Source: an uncultured Eubacterium sp. (lineage in GTDB: Bacteria > Bacillota > Clostridia > Lachnospirales > Lachnospiraceae). From it: a stretch of 45,315 nt of DNA. The position numbers and the translations under genes were made by a program. The notes beneath the pieces are model-generated. The model worked only from the letters and a program-made list of their open reading frames with translations. It was not told the DNA's origin and did not search any database. The stretch's first letter is position 1. Each line of letters opens with the position of its first letter. The stretch spans positions 1 to 45,315 of the forward strand of contig CAJUBQ010000035.1 of assembly GCA_910584595.1 (NCBI GenBank), written 5' to 3'. This document shows positions 1 through 7,649 of this stretch, piece by piece.

Positions 1-2
1 TG

Positions 3-296
3 AATGGTGAATATCGTGGAGAATCCGATATAGGAAAACTCATGCACGATTTTAACTGTACCCAGGCAGCAGATATGAACTTTGAACTGATGGCAGAACG
101 AATAAGATATTTGAAAGAAAACCCGAAAGGAGTTCAAGAAATGTGTAAAATGATGGAGGATATGAGAAAAGAATCTTTGAAAGAGGTTGCTAAAAGAATG
201 TTAGCAGATGGAATGTTGACACTCGAAAAAATTGCGGAATACGCAGGACTTTCACTTGACGAAGTAAAAAAACTGAAAGCTGATAAAACATTCTGA
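3..296 (+). CDS. Rpn/PD-(D/E)XK nuclease-family transposase, C-terminal part
   Basis: The reading frame is open from the first bases of the window, so the gene starts outside it and only the last ~97 residues are seen. The stretch around GKLMHDFNC, followed by AERIRYLKENPKG and a charged helical tail, is typical of the C-terminal region of the Rpn (recombination-promoting nuclease) / PD-(D/E)XK transposase family that is very abundant in Lachnospiraceae. The nuclease core itself is not in view, so activity cannot be judged. An internal ATG at 42 is not the real start. A GC-rich hairpin follows about 40 bases after the stop. The family call rests on remembered family features rather than a search. 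Confidence 0.75.
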   Translation, partial: NGEYRGESDIGKLMHDFNCTQAADMNFELMAERIRYLKENPKGVQEMCKMMEDMRKESLKEVAKRMLADGMLTLEKIAEYAGLSLDEVKKLKADKTF

Positions 297-334
297 TTAT
301 TTTGAACAAATAGTAAAGCAAATATTGAACAATA

Positions 335-359
335 GGCAGGTAGTTGGTTACTACCTGCC
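335..359 (+). terminator. hairpin, probable terminator of the Rpn-type gene
   Basis: A perfect 10-bp stem (GGCAGGTAGT / ACTACCTGCC) with a 5-base loop lies 38 bases after the stop codon. The T-run behind it is weak, so termination is likely but not certain. Confidence 0.55.
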
Positions 360-508
360 GTGTTTATGATAGAATTTTAGAAATCCCATATTTTTGATTG
401 GAAAATGGTTTGTGATGAAAATAAATCTTTTGTTTTCAGTGTGTTGAGCAATAAGAATAGTATATCAAGTATAAAAAAATCAAAAGTACATAAGGATAAT
501 AAAAGAAT

Positions 509-1142
509 ATGAAAGATGAAAGAAGTTTATTTAGAATGAATTTTATTATTCAAGATAATACAGCAATGACATTGGAAACTAATTTGGTAAAAATTATCGA
601 AGAGATACTTTATGACGAAAAAGGTGGACGATTAACTATTGCTGAAATAGCAGAGTCAATCAAAAAGAGATTCGATTTGAGTTTCTCTGATGAAGAAATA
701 AAAACAGCCATAAGAAAAATAGGGAAAAAAATTTATTTTAGATGTGAATATTATTTTTGATTAGCTGGAATTAATAATGATGTAAGAATGAATACCATTA
801 AATCTTTTGTCGAAAAATGCAAAGAGGCGGGAGTTACACTTTGTTATACTACAGCGACTTTAGATGAGATAAAAAGAGTTATTGTAAGTAAAGTTCAATG
901 GATAAAATCGTTCACTGGCAGTCAGGAACCTTTGGATTTGAGCGAATTTGATAATTCAAAAAATGATTTTTATAATATATATTGTAATTGGTCAAACTAT
1001 GATGGGAACATTTATAATGATTTTAGAGGATTTCAAACTTACCTTATGAAGTTAGTTATTAATGAGATTTTGCCTGTAAATATTCCAAGAAAAAGATAGT
1101 GGTATTCCTTTAGTTGTACTTCCAAGTATATGGTTAACGATT
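509..1142 (+). pseudogene. degraded PIN-domain protein gene with N-terminal winged-helix-like region
   Basis: Two same-frame fragments (509-760, 83 codons; 788-1099, 103 codons) are separated by a TGA at 758. Reading the bases around 738-757 in the next frame gives LDVNIIF, which matches the first conserved Asp motif of PIN nucleases. Returning to the first frame gives LAGINNDVR and then a helix-rich stretch ending TTATLDEIKRVI. A further shift at about 1095 gives GIPLVVLPSIWLTI, which resembles a PIN-family C-terminus. One small insertion and one small deletion around the PIN motif would restore the frame there. The N-terminal fragment (LTIAEIAESIKKRF) looks like a DNA-binding winged helix. 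It is best read as a multiply frameshifted relic. The family call is from motifs only. Confidence 0.55.
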
Positions 1143-1211
1143 ATGGCAATCGAAAGAAAGGGACCTCTATTTACTATTGTGATTTATTATGAGCCAGAAG
1201 TTGTTAATGGT

Positions 1212-1319
1212 ATGGGAAATATTTTGAGTAGTTTGGGGTTGTTTTGGGCTATAATAGTAATAGCCGCAGGCTTTGTCAGTTTTGTTATATCTTATTTGTG
1301 TTCTTATAAGAAAATATAA
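1212..1319 (+). CDS. short membrane-segment ORF (fragment or small protein)
   Basis: A 35-codon ORF encodes one strongly hydrophobic segment (LFWAIIVIAAGFVSFVISYL) ending in a Lys-rich tail. The same frame is open upstream as far as the PIN remnant, so it may simply be junk continuing from that relic or the tail of another decayed gene. No convincing ribosome binding site is seen. Function unknown. Confidence 0.2.
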   Translation: MGNILSSLGLFWAIIVIAAGFVSFVISYLCSYKKI

Positions 1320-1740
1320 AAATAAGCGTACAGAGTATTATAAAACAATGTTTGATAAAATTTAGTTAATATTTTGATTCGACTGCTTATAAAAAGGGCT
1401 GTCGGGATAAAACTGCATGAGGAGGGGAACCAGTGGGATGTACAGGCTGATATAATGACAGGGAGAGGGACCGGCGCTGGGATGGTCAGATACCACGCAG
1501 GAGACGGAAGATTACAAGGGGGGGGGGAGGACGGTTTACTGTATAATTATCTCGGTACGGATTGAGAGAGGTTGGAATGCTCCTGATTTGAAGAAACAGG
1601 CACAATGGAGGAAGATTCCATGTGCCGGGAAATGCCGACACCAGATGAGTGGCTGAAATATGTGATTGAGAGATTGAAAGAAGAGGGGCGAGAGGATTTA
1701 TTGCACTGGAATTTCAATTTATAATTGAAGACACGACATG
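1320..1740. other. gene-poor stretch with decayed coding fragments and a G10 tract
   Basis: No intact gene is visible. Short open frames are present: one over about 1374-1565, containing EEGNQWDVQADI, and one at 1605-1724 (39 codons, containing PTPDEWLKYVIERLKEEG). Both read like fragments of larger proteins, but I cannot name the family. A run of ten Gs sits at 1518-1527. The region separates the PIN relic from the marR promoter. Confidence 0.5.
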
Positions 1741-1783
1741 TCGGTGTTAAATCTGAAAAAATTGTGAACCGACATTTTAGCTA

Positions 1784-1812
1784 TTGACTTTTAAATCGGC
1801 GCGGTGTATCAT
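1784..1812 (+). promoter_or_regulatory. sigma-A type promoter of the marR gene
   Basis: TTGACT at 1784-1789 and TATCAT at 1807-1812 are separated by 17 bases, a good match to the housekeeping consensus. The predicted start point (~1819) lies just before the palindromic operator at 1825-1836, as expected for autorepression. An 8-bp inverted repeat (ATGTCGGT / ACCGACAT, 1738-1775) lies upstream. Confidence 0.7.
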
Positions 1813-1824
1813 AGCTTTGTTTAT

Positions 1825-1836
1825 TTAGAATTCTAA
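1825..1836. promoter_or_regulatory. MarR operator copy 1
   Basis: Perfect palindrome TTAGAATTCTAA between the promoter and the marR start codon. The same core occurs twice more, at 2304-2315 and 2402-2413, and I noticed it nowhere else in the window, which points to the adjacent MarR protein as its ligand. Confidence 0.75.
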
Positions 1837-1857
1837 TTACATAATGAGGGACTAATT

Positions 1858-2283
1858 ATGGACGAACAAAAGCTGATGGAAAAATATGATAAGCTGAATC
1901 GGAGGATACGGAGATACTTTGCGAGTTTTTTCACGGATACACCAATCACCAGTGTTCAAGCGCTCATTTTACATTATATTATTGTTGAATCGAAAAAGAG
2001 AGATATTTTTCCGAAGGACTTAGAGGAATTTTTGGAGATCAAAGGCTCCTCTATCACAAGCCTTATCAGCAATCTGGAGCGTAATGGGTATTTGCGGCGG
2101 GAGAGTCTGGCGAGTGACGGACGGTATAAAAAACTTGTTCTGACTGAACAGACGCTTGCGATACAGGATGATATAACCAAACGCATTGGGGATTATATGC
2201 ACAGTATTTTTGTTGGGATTTCCGAGGATGATTTAAAAATTTTTGAAAAAGTCATTATGCAAATGACGGAGAATACGAGGTAG
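1858..2283 (+). CDS. MarR-family transcriptional regulator
   Basis: A 141-residue protein of typical MarR length. The central region (about residues 35-100) holds the winged helix-turn-helix: KDLEEFLEIKGSSITSLI is the recognition part, and LERNGYLRRE...DGRYKKLVLT is the wing with the family's usual Asp-Gly-Arg turn. Flanking helices would form the dimer interface. It most likely represses itself and the MATE transporter 150 bases downstream, because the same palindrome lies in front of both. Ligand unknown. MarR/MATE pairs usually respond to small toxic molecules; that role here is inferred from neighbourhood. Confidence 0.9.
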   Translation: MDEQKLMEKYDKLNRRIRRYFASFFTDTPITSVQALILHYIIVESKKRDIFPKDLEEFLEIKGSSITSLISNLERNGYLRRESLASDGRYKKLVLTEQTLAIQDDITKRIGDYMHSIFVGISEDDLKIFEKVIMQMTENTR

Positions 2284-2300
2284 GTATTCTTTCGACCATA

Positions 2301-2318
2301 TATTTAGAATTCTAAATA
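2301..2318. promoter_or_regulatory. MarR operator copy 2 (18-bp perfect palindrome)
   Basis: TATTTAGAATTCTAAATA is a perfect 18-bp palindrome and the longest of the three copies. It lies 17 bases after the marR stop and just upstream of a strong ribosome binding site for a 15-codon ORF. Confidence 0.75.
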
Positions 2319-2337
2319 AAGAGAAAGGAGGGCTCCA

Positions 2338-2385
2338 ATGAGATTTCCAATTGCAAGAAATGTACCGGTAATAATCGGAATCTAA
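2338..2385 (+). CDS. 15-residue mini-ORF between two MarR operators
   Basis: ATG at 2338 is preceded by a very strong AAAGGAGGG site about six bases upstream and encodes MRFPIARNVPVIIGI. It lies between operator copies 2 and 3. It could be a leader peptide controlling the pump, or the stump of a deleted gene whose own operator remains. I see no evidence that separates the two. Confidence 0.4.
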   Translation: MRFPIARNVPVIIGI

Positions 2386-2401
2386 TTTTTTATTCTTATA
2401 T

Positions 2402-2413
2402 TTAGAATTCTAA
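2402..2413. promoter_or_regulatory. MarR operator copy 3, in front of the MATE gene
   Basis: Palindrome TTAGAATTCTAA, 20 bases before the MATE start and abutting its ribosome binding site (AAAGGAGG). Binding here would block transcription into, or initiation at, the pump gene. Confidence 0.7.
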
Positions 2414-2433
2414 TTAAAGGAGGAGCATTTATT

Positions 2434-3816
2434 ATGAACATTACACAGACAACAGAGAATCCACTTGGCTATGAGCGGATTGGCAGACTGCTTGCGAGCT
2501 ATGCGATACCAAGCATTATTTCTCTTATCATCAATTCACTCTACAACATGGTAGACCAGATTTTTATTGGTCAGGGCGTAGGCTTTCTTGGAAATGGTGC
2601 GACAAATATTATCGCTCCGATTGCCACGATAGCAATCGCTGTCGCCACCTTATTTGGCGATGGCCTTGCGGCATTTTTCAGTCTGAATTTAGGGCAGGGA
2701 AATGCGGATAAGGCGGCAAAGGGCGTGGGGACTGCTGTGATAGCTTCCAGCATTATCAGTGTACTTTATGCGGTGTTCGCCTTTATTTTCTTAAGTCCCC
2801 TGTGCCGTATCTTTGGCGCTACGGACAATTTGCTGCCGTATGCGGTCGGATATGGGCGTATTATCGTAATTGGCTTTCCTTTTGCAATTGTGGCAACGGT
2901 TATCAATTCCGCAATCCGTACTGATGGAAGCCCCCGTTATGCCATGTTCGCTATGATGATTGGTGCGATCCTCAATACAATCCTTGACCCGATTTTTATT
3001 TTTGTATTCCATTGGGGAGTTGAGGGCGCTGCTGCAGCTACGGTACTTTCGCAACTTGTGGGCCTGCTTTGTAATGTTGCTTATCTGTTTAAATTTAAAA
3101 CGATCCAGTTTGGAAGGGCTTCTCTGGTTATGAACTGGTCTGTCGCCTGCAAGATGGCCGGTCTTGGATTTGCAAGTTGTTTTAATAACCTGACATCAAC
3201 GGTAGTGGCTTTTGTATCCAACAACCTGCTGACTAAATATGGTGCGCTTTCCGCCTATGGCCCGGACATTCCACTGACTACGTTCGGCCTGTGTATGAAG
3301 GTAAGTATGATTGCGTTTTCCGTAGGTATCGGGGTAGCAAGCGGCAGCCAGCCAATCATAGGTTTTAATTATGGCGCACAGAAATATGACAGGGTGAAAA
3401 AGACATTTTTGCTTAGTTCCGTCGTCTGCACCATTATAGCATTTGTATCATGGGTAATCTTCCAGTGTTTCCCGCTGCAGCTTATTCGGATTTTTGGTAC
3501 AGAATCCAGTCTGTATGAAGAATTTGCTGTACAGTGCTTCCGAATTTATCTTCTGCTGACATTTTTAAATGGAGTGCAGATGTGTGCGGGCGTACTTTTT
3601 CAGGCAATCGGCCAGCCTGTCAAAGCTGCGGTCGCTTCCCTTTCAAAGCAGTTGCTGTTTTATATCCCTGCAATGCTGATCTTATCGAGGATTTGGGGGC
3701 TGACAGGTATCCTGATGGCAGGGCCGACCGCAGATGCCTTGGCGTTTATCCTTTGTATGATCCTTTGCTTTAAAGAAGTTAAGAAGATGGAGAAGATAAG
3801 CGAAAATGCGTCCTAA
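2434..3816 (+). CDS. MATE-family multidrug/sodium antiporter
   Basis: 460 residues, the usual MATE length, with about twelve predicted membrane helices in two halves. The N-terminal pattern (ASYAIPSIISLIINSLYNMV followed by DQIFIGQ) is the standard start of MATE repeat 1. A second repeat begins near residue 240 (MAGLGFASCFNN). It would export cationic compounds in exchange for Na+ or H+. The start is fixed by AAAGGAGG at 2417-2424. It sits directly behind the MarR gene and its operators, so it is probably the repressor's main target. Confidence 0.93.
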   Translation: MNITQTTENPLGYERIGRLLASYAIPSIISLIINSLYNMVDQIFIGQGVGFLGNGATNIIAPIATIAIAVATLFGDGLAAFFSLNLGQGNADKAAKGVGTAVIASSIISVLYAVFAFIFLSPLCRIFGATDNLLPYAVGYGRIIVIGFPFAIVATVINSAIRTDGSPRYAMFAMMIGAILNTILDPIFIFVFHWGVEGAAAATVLSQLVGLLCNVAYLFKFKTIQFGRASLVMNWSVACKMAGLGFASCFNNLTSTVVAFVSNNLLTKYGALSAYGPDIPLTTFGLCMKVSMIAFSVGIGVASGSQPIIGFNYGAQKYDRVKKTFLLSSVVCTIIAFVSWVIFQCFPLQLIRIFGTESSLYEEFAVQCFRIYLLLTFLNGVQMCAGVLFQAIGQPVKAAVASLSKQLLFYIPAMLILSRIWGLTGILMAGPTADALAFILCMILCFKEVKKMEKISENAS

Positions 3817-3971
3817 ATGGCTGATACGGATTGAAAAATGGACGAACAGGAAGCCGAAACAACAGTCTATCATGTATATCAATCCACATAGCGTTGTTAT
3901 TATGAGAACAGATCAGACAGATTTTACAGATTTGGTAAATTTGTGTTTTGAATGATAACAGGGAGGAGGAA

Positions 3972-4040
3972 ATGGATGCGGTAAAATCAGTGTTTTGTAA
4001 GGAGGCATTACTATTTTGGAACGAGAAGAACGATTTATGA
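3972..4040 (+). CDS. short upstream ORF overlapping the cheW-like start
   Basis: ATG at 3972, behind a very G-rich Shine-Dalgarno (GGGAGGAGGA), opens a 22-residue frame (MDAVKSVFCKEALLFWNEK...). It ends 25 bases inside the CheW-like gene. The ribosome binding site of the CheW-like gene lies inside it, so translation of the two may be coupled. It may also be chance. Confidence 0.3.
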   Translation: MDAVKSVFCKEALLFWNEKNDL

Positions 4041-4474
4041 TTATTAAAATTGGCAGGGAGCATTATGGAATAAAAATAAATGACGTGAAAGAAATAGTTC
4101 CAAACACGGAGATAACAAATGTTCCTGAGAAGCAATCTGTTTATATATGTGGGATCATGAAGTGCCGCTATGGGTGTGTATCAGTATTTGACATATATAA
4201 ATTATTTAATATAGAACCGGTTCCTATGAGGAAAATGGTCATTATACTTACGATTGATGAAAAAATTCTGGCGTTTTCTGCGGAAAGTGTGGATTGTGTT
4301 GTTAATGTATCGTCTGAGAATATTTATGATATTCCGACAATCTTTATTGACGCAAGTCAACGGTATATGAAGAACGTAATTGTATCAGATCATAATCTGA
4401 TTCCGATCATTGATACGGCTCGTTTATTTGAGAAAACAGGAGTATTAGAAGAAACAGAGCTGATTCCGCAATAA
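4016..4474 (+). CDS. orphan CheW-domain protein
   Basis: 152 residues forming a single CheW-like domain. The start is a TTG preceded by AAGGAGG with nine bases between. Visible features include FMIIKIGREHYGIKINDVKEIV at the start (split beta strands of subdomain 1), the turn IMKCRYGCVSVFDIYKLF where CheW proteins have G-x-x-x-hydrophobic-DL, and a C-terminal SDHNLIPIIDTARLF matching the last strand and helix. CheW proteins scaffold chemoreceptors to CheA. No chemoreceptor, CheA or CheY gene lies in the window, so its partner is elsewhere or it has another scaffolding role. A short hairpin overlaps the stop codon (CCGCAAT/ATTGCGG). Confidence 0.75.
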   Translation: MEREERFMIIKIGREHYGIKINDVKEIVPNTEITNVPEKQSVYICGIMKCRYGCVSVFDIYKLFNIEPVPMRKMVIILTIDEKILAFSAESVDCVVNVSSENIYDIPTIFIDASQRYMKNVIVSDHNLIPIIDTARLFEKTGVLEETELIPQ

Positions 4475-4613
4475 TTGCGGGTATTTAGATAACAAAGAAG
4501 AGGGGGATAAGGCAGTCATGCGGAAACTTGATTTAATGGAATTGTGTATGTGCTTATGGTAAAATAACAGCGTTGGATAATTAAACAAATTGAAATTATG
4601 GAGTGAGGTAAAT

Positions 4614-5690
4614 ATGAAACAAAAAAAGAAGAAAATTGTCCTTCGGGTTATAGTAGGTATAGGAATAGCTTTGGTGATTATTATAATCGTAGCGCTTGTA
4701 TTATTTAGAAATGAATTGCGCTCTCTTATGTCATTGAAAAAGGTTGATGATTACGGAATGTATCAAATGACCTATTATGGCGATTATGGATTTGATGACT
4801 TTCTGGAAATTGGCGCTGAAAATGATGCGGACATTGAAGCATTTGTAACAAAAAGGTTGTTGAAAGGACTGCCAATAAATTTGGGTGTTACAGGAGACGG
4901 TTGCACAGCTTTTGTCGTAAAAAATGAGAATGGCGATATTTTGTTTGGAAGAAATTTTGATTATTTATATGCCCCGTCTTTACAACTTTACACTGCACCT
5001 AATCATGGATATGCTTCGGTTTCCACCGTCAATCTTTCTTTTGCAGGATATTCCGAGGACAATTTACCAAGCGGTTCACTTTTTGATGATTTCCTGACGT
5101 TAGCCGCACCATTTCTTCCCTTTGACGGAATGAATGAGAAAGGGCTTGCGATTGCTCTGCTTGCAGTGCCAGAAGCGGATGTCCCATATAATCCCGACAA
5201 AATAACATTAAATACAACCACAGCAATCCGGCTTGTACTTGATAAAGCGGCTACAGTGGAAGAAGCCATTGAATTGTTAAAACAATATAATATATATTTT
5301 TCTGGAGGTATCGAGTGCCATTATTTAATTGCTGATGCAAGTGGGCATTCTGTCATTGTGGAATATGTAAATCAAGAGCTTTGTGTTGTTGAAGCGGAGG
5401 ACGAATATCAAATTGCTTCTAATTTTATTGCCTATGACGGATTGAATATTGGAGAAGGATTTACTGAATTTGAACGCTATGATAAAGTGCAAAATGCGAT
5501 AGAAGCGAATAACGGTATGCTTGAGGCAGGTCAGGCAGTTCAATTATTGGCTGATGTCGGTATTTTTAATGGAAATATAGACAAACTACAATGGAGTGTT
5601 CTGTATAATCTTACAACTGGTTACGGAGAGATTTTTGCTAATCGGAAAACGAATAATATCATAGGATTTAATCTGGATCTGGATAATTGA
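4614..5690 (+). CDS. membrane-anchored C45-type linear amide C-N hydrolase (Ntn fold)
   Basis: 358 residues from the ATG at 4614 (GAGTGAGG upstream); an in-frame TTG at 4590 is less likely. A Lys-rich start and a hydrophobic helix (about residues 9-32) anchor it in the membrane with the rest outside. At residues 94-99 the sequence DGCTAF has the Gly-Cys cleavage site of the C45/acyl-CoA:6-APA acyltransferase and choloylglycine-hydrolase group. Self-cleavage would expose Cys97 as N-terminal nucleophile. ILFGRNFDYLY carries the conserved Arg-Asn-x-Asp that lines the site. Substrate unknown: N-acyl amides such as bile-salt conjugates, N-acyl amino acids or lactams are possible. A possible 14-codon leader ORF (4518-4562) precedes it. 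Confidence 0.82.
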   Translation: MKQKKKKIVLRVIVGIGIALVIIIIVALVLFRNELRSLMSLKKVDDYGMYQMTYYGDYGFDDFLEIGAENDADIEAFVTKRLLKGLPINLGVTGDGCTAFVVKNENGDILFGRNFDYLYAPSLQLYTAPNHGYASVSTVNLSFAGYSEDNLPSGSLFDDFLTLAAPFLPFDGMNEKGLAIALLAVPEADVPYNPDKITLNTTTAIRLVLDKAATVEEAIELLKQYNIYFSGGIECHYLIADASGHSVIVEYVNQELCVVEAEDEYQIASNFIAYDGLNIGEGFTEFERYDKVQNAIEANNGMLEAGQAVQLLADVGIFNGNIDKLQWSVLYNLTTGYGEIFANRKTNNIIGFNLDLDN

Positions 5691-5845
5691 TATTGGTGCC
5701 CCGATTGTTACCGCTATGATAAGGGCGTTAAGATTAATTTGATAGAAATATGAGTGTGATTGTGGTATTCTATTAGCAGTACAAATCGGGATTTATCAGG
5801 AAGCAAATAAATCGAAAAATAAGTGTTTAGGAGAATATTGTAAAT

Positions 5846-7342
5846 ATGAAAAATTTACTTAAAAATAAATACTTTGCAGTTTTTATAATATTAAGTTTTC
5901 TAATTTATGTAATGTCCAACGGAGAATGGTGTGTTCCGATTTTTGCGTGGATTTATCCAATTTTGTTTCTGTATATGGTTTATCTCAATCATACACGTAA
6001 AGTATATCTTATAATTAGTTCTATATATGCCATTGGATTTGTTGTCCAGTTTGGGAGAGCCATTGGAATGGATATAAAGATATGTATAATGGTAGCAGTT
6101 TTGTTATCTTTTCTGAAAGTTTTACCATATATTTACTGGTCAAAATCAAAAATGAGGTTTCAGGATACTATTATTTTTGCAAGTATCATGGTGTCAATAG
6201 AGTATATTATCTATCTGATATATCCTATATTGGGAGGGCTGTCTGACGCTTATACACAATACCAAAATCTATATCTGCTACAAATAGTAACGGTAACAGG
6301 AATTTACGGAATTACTTTTTTCATGTATTGGACAGCGGCAATGGTTATATGGATTTGGAACAATAAAAGCAAAAAAGAATATATCAGAAAATACATTATC
6401 GTATATGGTTCTGTAATTGGATTGGTGTTTGCTTATGGCATTGTTATGTTTCATTTTATAGGAAATTCAGACAAGAGTGTTAGGATTGCCGGTGTAACCG
6501 TTCCGATTTCGGAGCTGTTAAATGATGATAAAGATGTATATTCTGCTTTTTATACCAATACATTTACTGATAAAAATCTTACAAATACAAGGAGTAAACT
6601 ATCATCCGTAGCGGATGAACTTTTCCTGAAAACGGAGTTGGAAGCACAAGCAGGAGCAAAGATTGTTTTTTGGTCGGAACTGAATGGAGCGGTTTTAAAA
6701 CAAGATGAAGATATACTGCTGCAACGAGCGTCGGATATGGCAAAACAGGAAGAAATTTATTTGATTGTTTCGTTACTCGTGAAAACGCCTTATGTGGACT
6801 TAAAGGAAAATAAAACAGTAGCATTCAATCCACAAGGAGAACTTATTTCAGAATATTTTAAGTATGGACGTTCCATCGGAGAACTGTGCCAAAAAGGAGA
6901 TGGAATGTTAAAAAGTTTTGATACAGAATATGGGCGAATTGCACCATTCATATGTTCTGATATGGCATTTTTGTCAAAAATACAGCAGGCAGGCAAAGAT
7001 AATGCAGATATACTGATTGTTCCGGCTTCCGATTGGAAAGAAATGACATTATTAGCTTCAAAGGTGGCGATTGTGCGAGGGATTGAAAATGGAAGTAATA
7101 TAATGAGACATACAAATAAGGGAATGTCGATTGTTTCAGATTGTAAAGGCAGTGTGCTGGCACAGACCGATTACTTTCAGTCTGATACAAAGACATTATC
7201 TGCACAGGTTACAATGAAAGGACGCTTTACTCTTTATTCGTATATTGGAAATCTATTTGTTTATCTGTGTAGCATCTATTTGTTAGGTAGTTTCATAATT
7301 CCTATTTGCCTAAATAACATTACCACAATCACAACAGAATAA
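5846..7342 (+). CDS. Lnt-like membrane protein with nitrilase (carbon-nitrogen hydrolase) domain
   Basis: 498 residues with the layout of apolipoprotein N-acyltransferase: about six N-terminal membrane helices (residues 9-205), an extracytoplasmic nitrilase-type domain (about 215-450), and a final membrane helix. The Glu-Lys-Cys triad is visible as E278 (VFWSELNG), K339 (YFKYGRS) and C370 (PFICSDMAF). The spacing is close to E. coli Lnt. Low-GC Gram-positives usually lack classical Lnt, so this may acylate or hydrolyse another amide substrate. It follows the C45 hydrolase by 155 bases on the same strand, and the two may form an amide-metabolism unit. A strong terminator follows. Start supported by AGGAGA upstream. 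Confidence 0.75.
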   Translation: MKNLLKNKYFAVFIILSFLIYVMSNGEWCVPIFAWIYPILFLYMVYLNHTRKVYLIISSIYAIGFVVQFGRAIGMDIKICIMVAVLLSFLKVLPYIYWSKSKMRFQDTIIFASIMVSIEYIIYLIYPILGGLSDAYTQYQNLYLLQIVTVTGIYGITFFMYWTAAMVIWIWNNKSKKEYIRKYIIVYGSVIGLVFAYGIVMFHFIGNSDKSVRIAGVTVPISELLNDDKDVYSAFYTNTFTDKNLTNTRSKLSSVADELFLKTELEAQAGAKIVFWSELNGAVLKQDEDILLQRASDMAKQEEIYLIVSLLVKTPYVDLKENKTVAFNPQGELISEYFKYGRSIGELCQKGDGMLKSFDTEYGRIAPFICSDMAFLSKIQQAGKDNADILIVPASDWKEMTLLASKVAIVRGIENGSNIMRHTNKGMSIVSDCKGSVLAQTDYFQSDTKTLSAQVTMKGRFTLYSYIGNLFVYLCSIYLLGSFIIPICLNNITTITTE

Positions 7343-7355
7343 ATAATACAGCGTC

Positions 7356-7391
7356 AGAGCGTATAGAAAAAAATCTATGCGCTCTATTTTA
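7356..7391 (+). terminator. rho-independent terminator after the Lnt-like gene
   Basis: A 12-bp stem (AGAGCGTATAGA / TCTATGCGCTCT, one G-T pair) with a six-A loop is followed by ATTTTATTG, 14 bases after the stop codon. Confidence 0.75.
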
Positions 7392-7649
7392 TTGTAAAGG
7401 AGCAGTTTTATGAGCAATGACAGCAACACACAGCATAGAGCCACCCGACAGCGCCCACCCACAAAAATATCGTGGAAAGGCACTATACAGGCAATGAAAA
7501 AATGGAAACGGTATTCAAGCGGTTCCAAAAACGATGGCAGTCGCTCTTTTCATTGCCAATGCCACGCCAGTCATTGTAGAATTTATATTTGTAAGCGGGA
7601 GTCAGGGTTAGTTTCCTTGTTGTATATTTGCTTCAAGCTGAATGTTTTG
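7392..7649. other. unassigned stretch with one doubtful ORF
   Basis: An ATG at 7410 has a good ribosome binding site (AAAGGAG) and opens a frame running to 7811. However, that frame runs 160 bases into the opposite-strand DUF2461 gene, its later part is low-complexity and Cys-rich, and nothing in it resembles a known family. The first ~35 codons (MSNDSNTQHRATRQRPP...) could be the truncated head of a lost gene. Confidence 0.35.
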
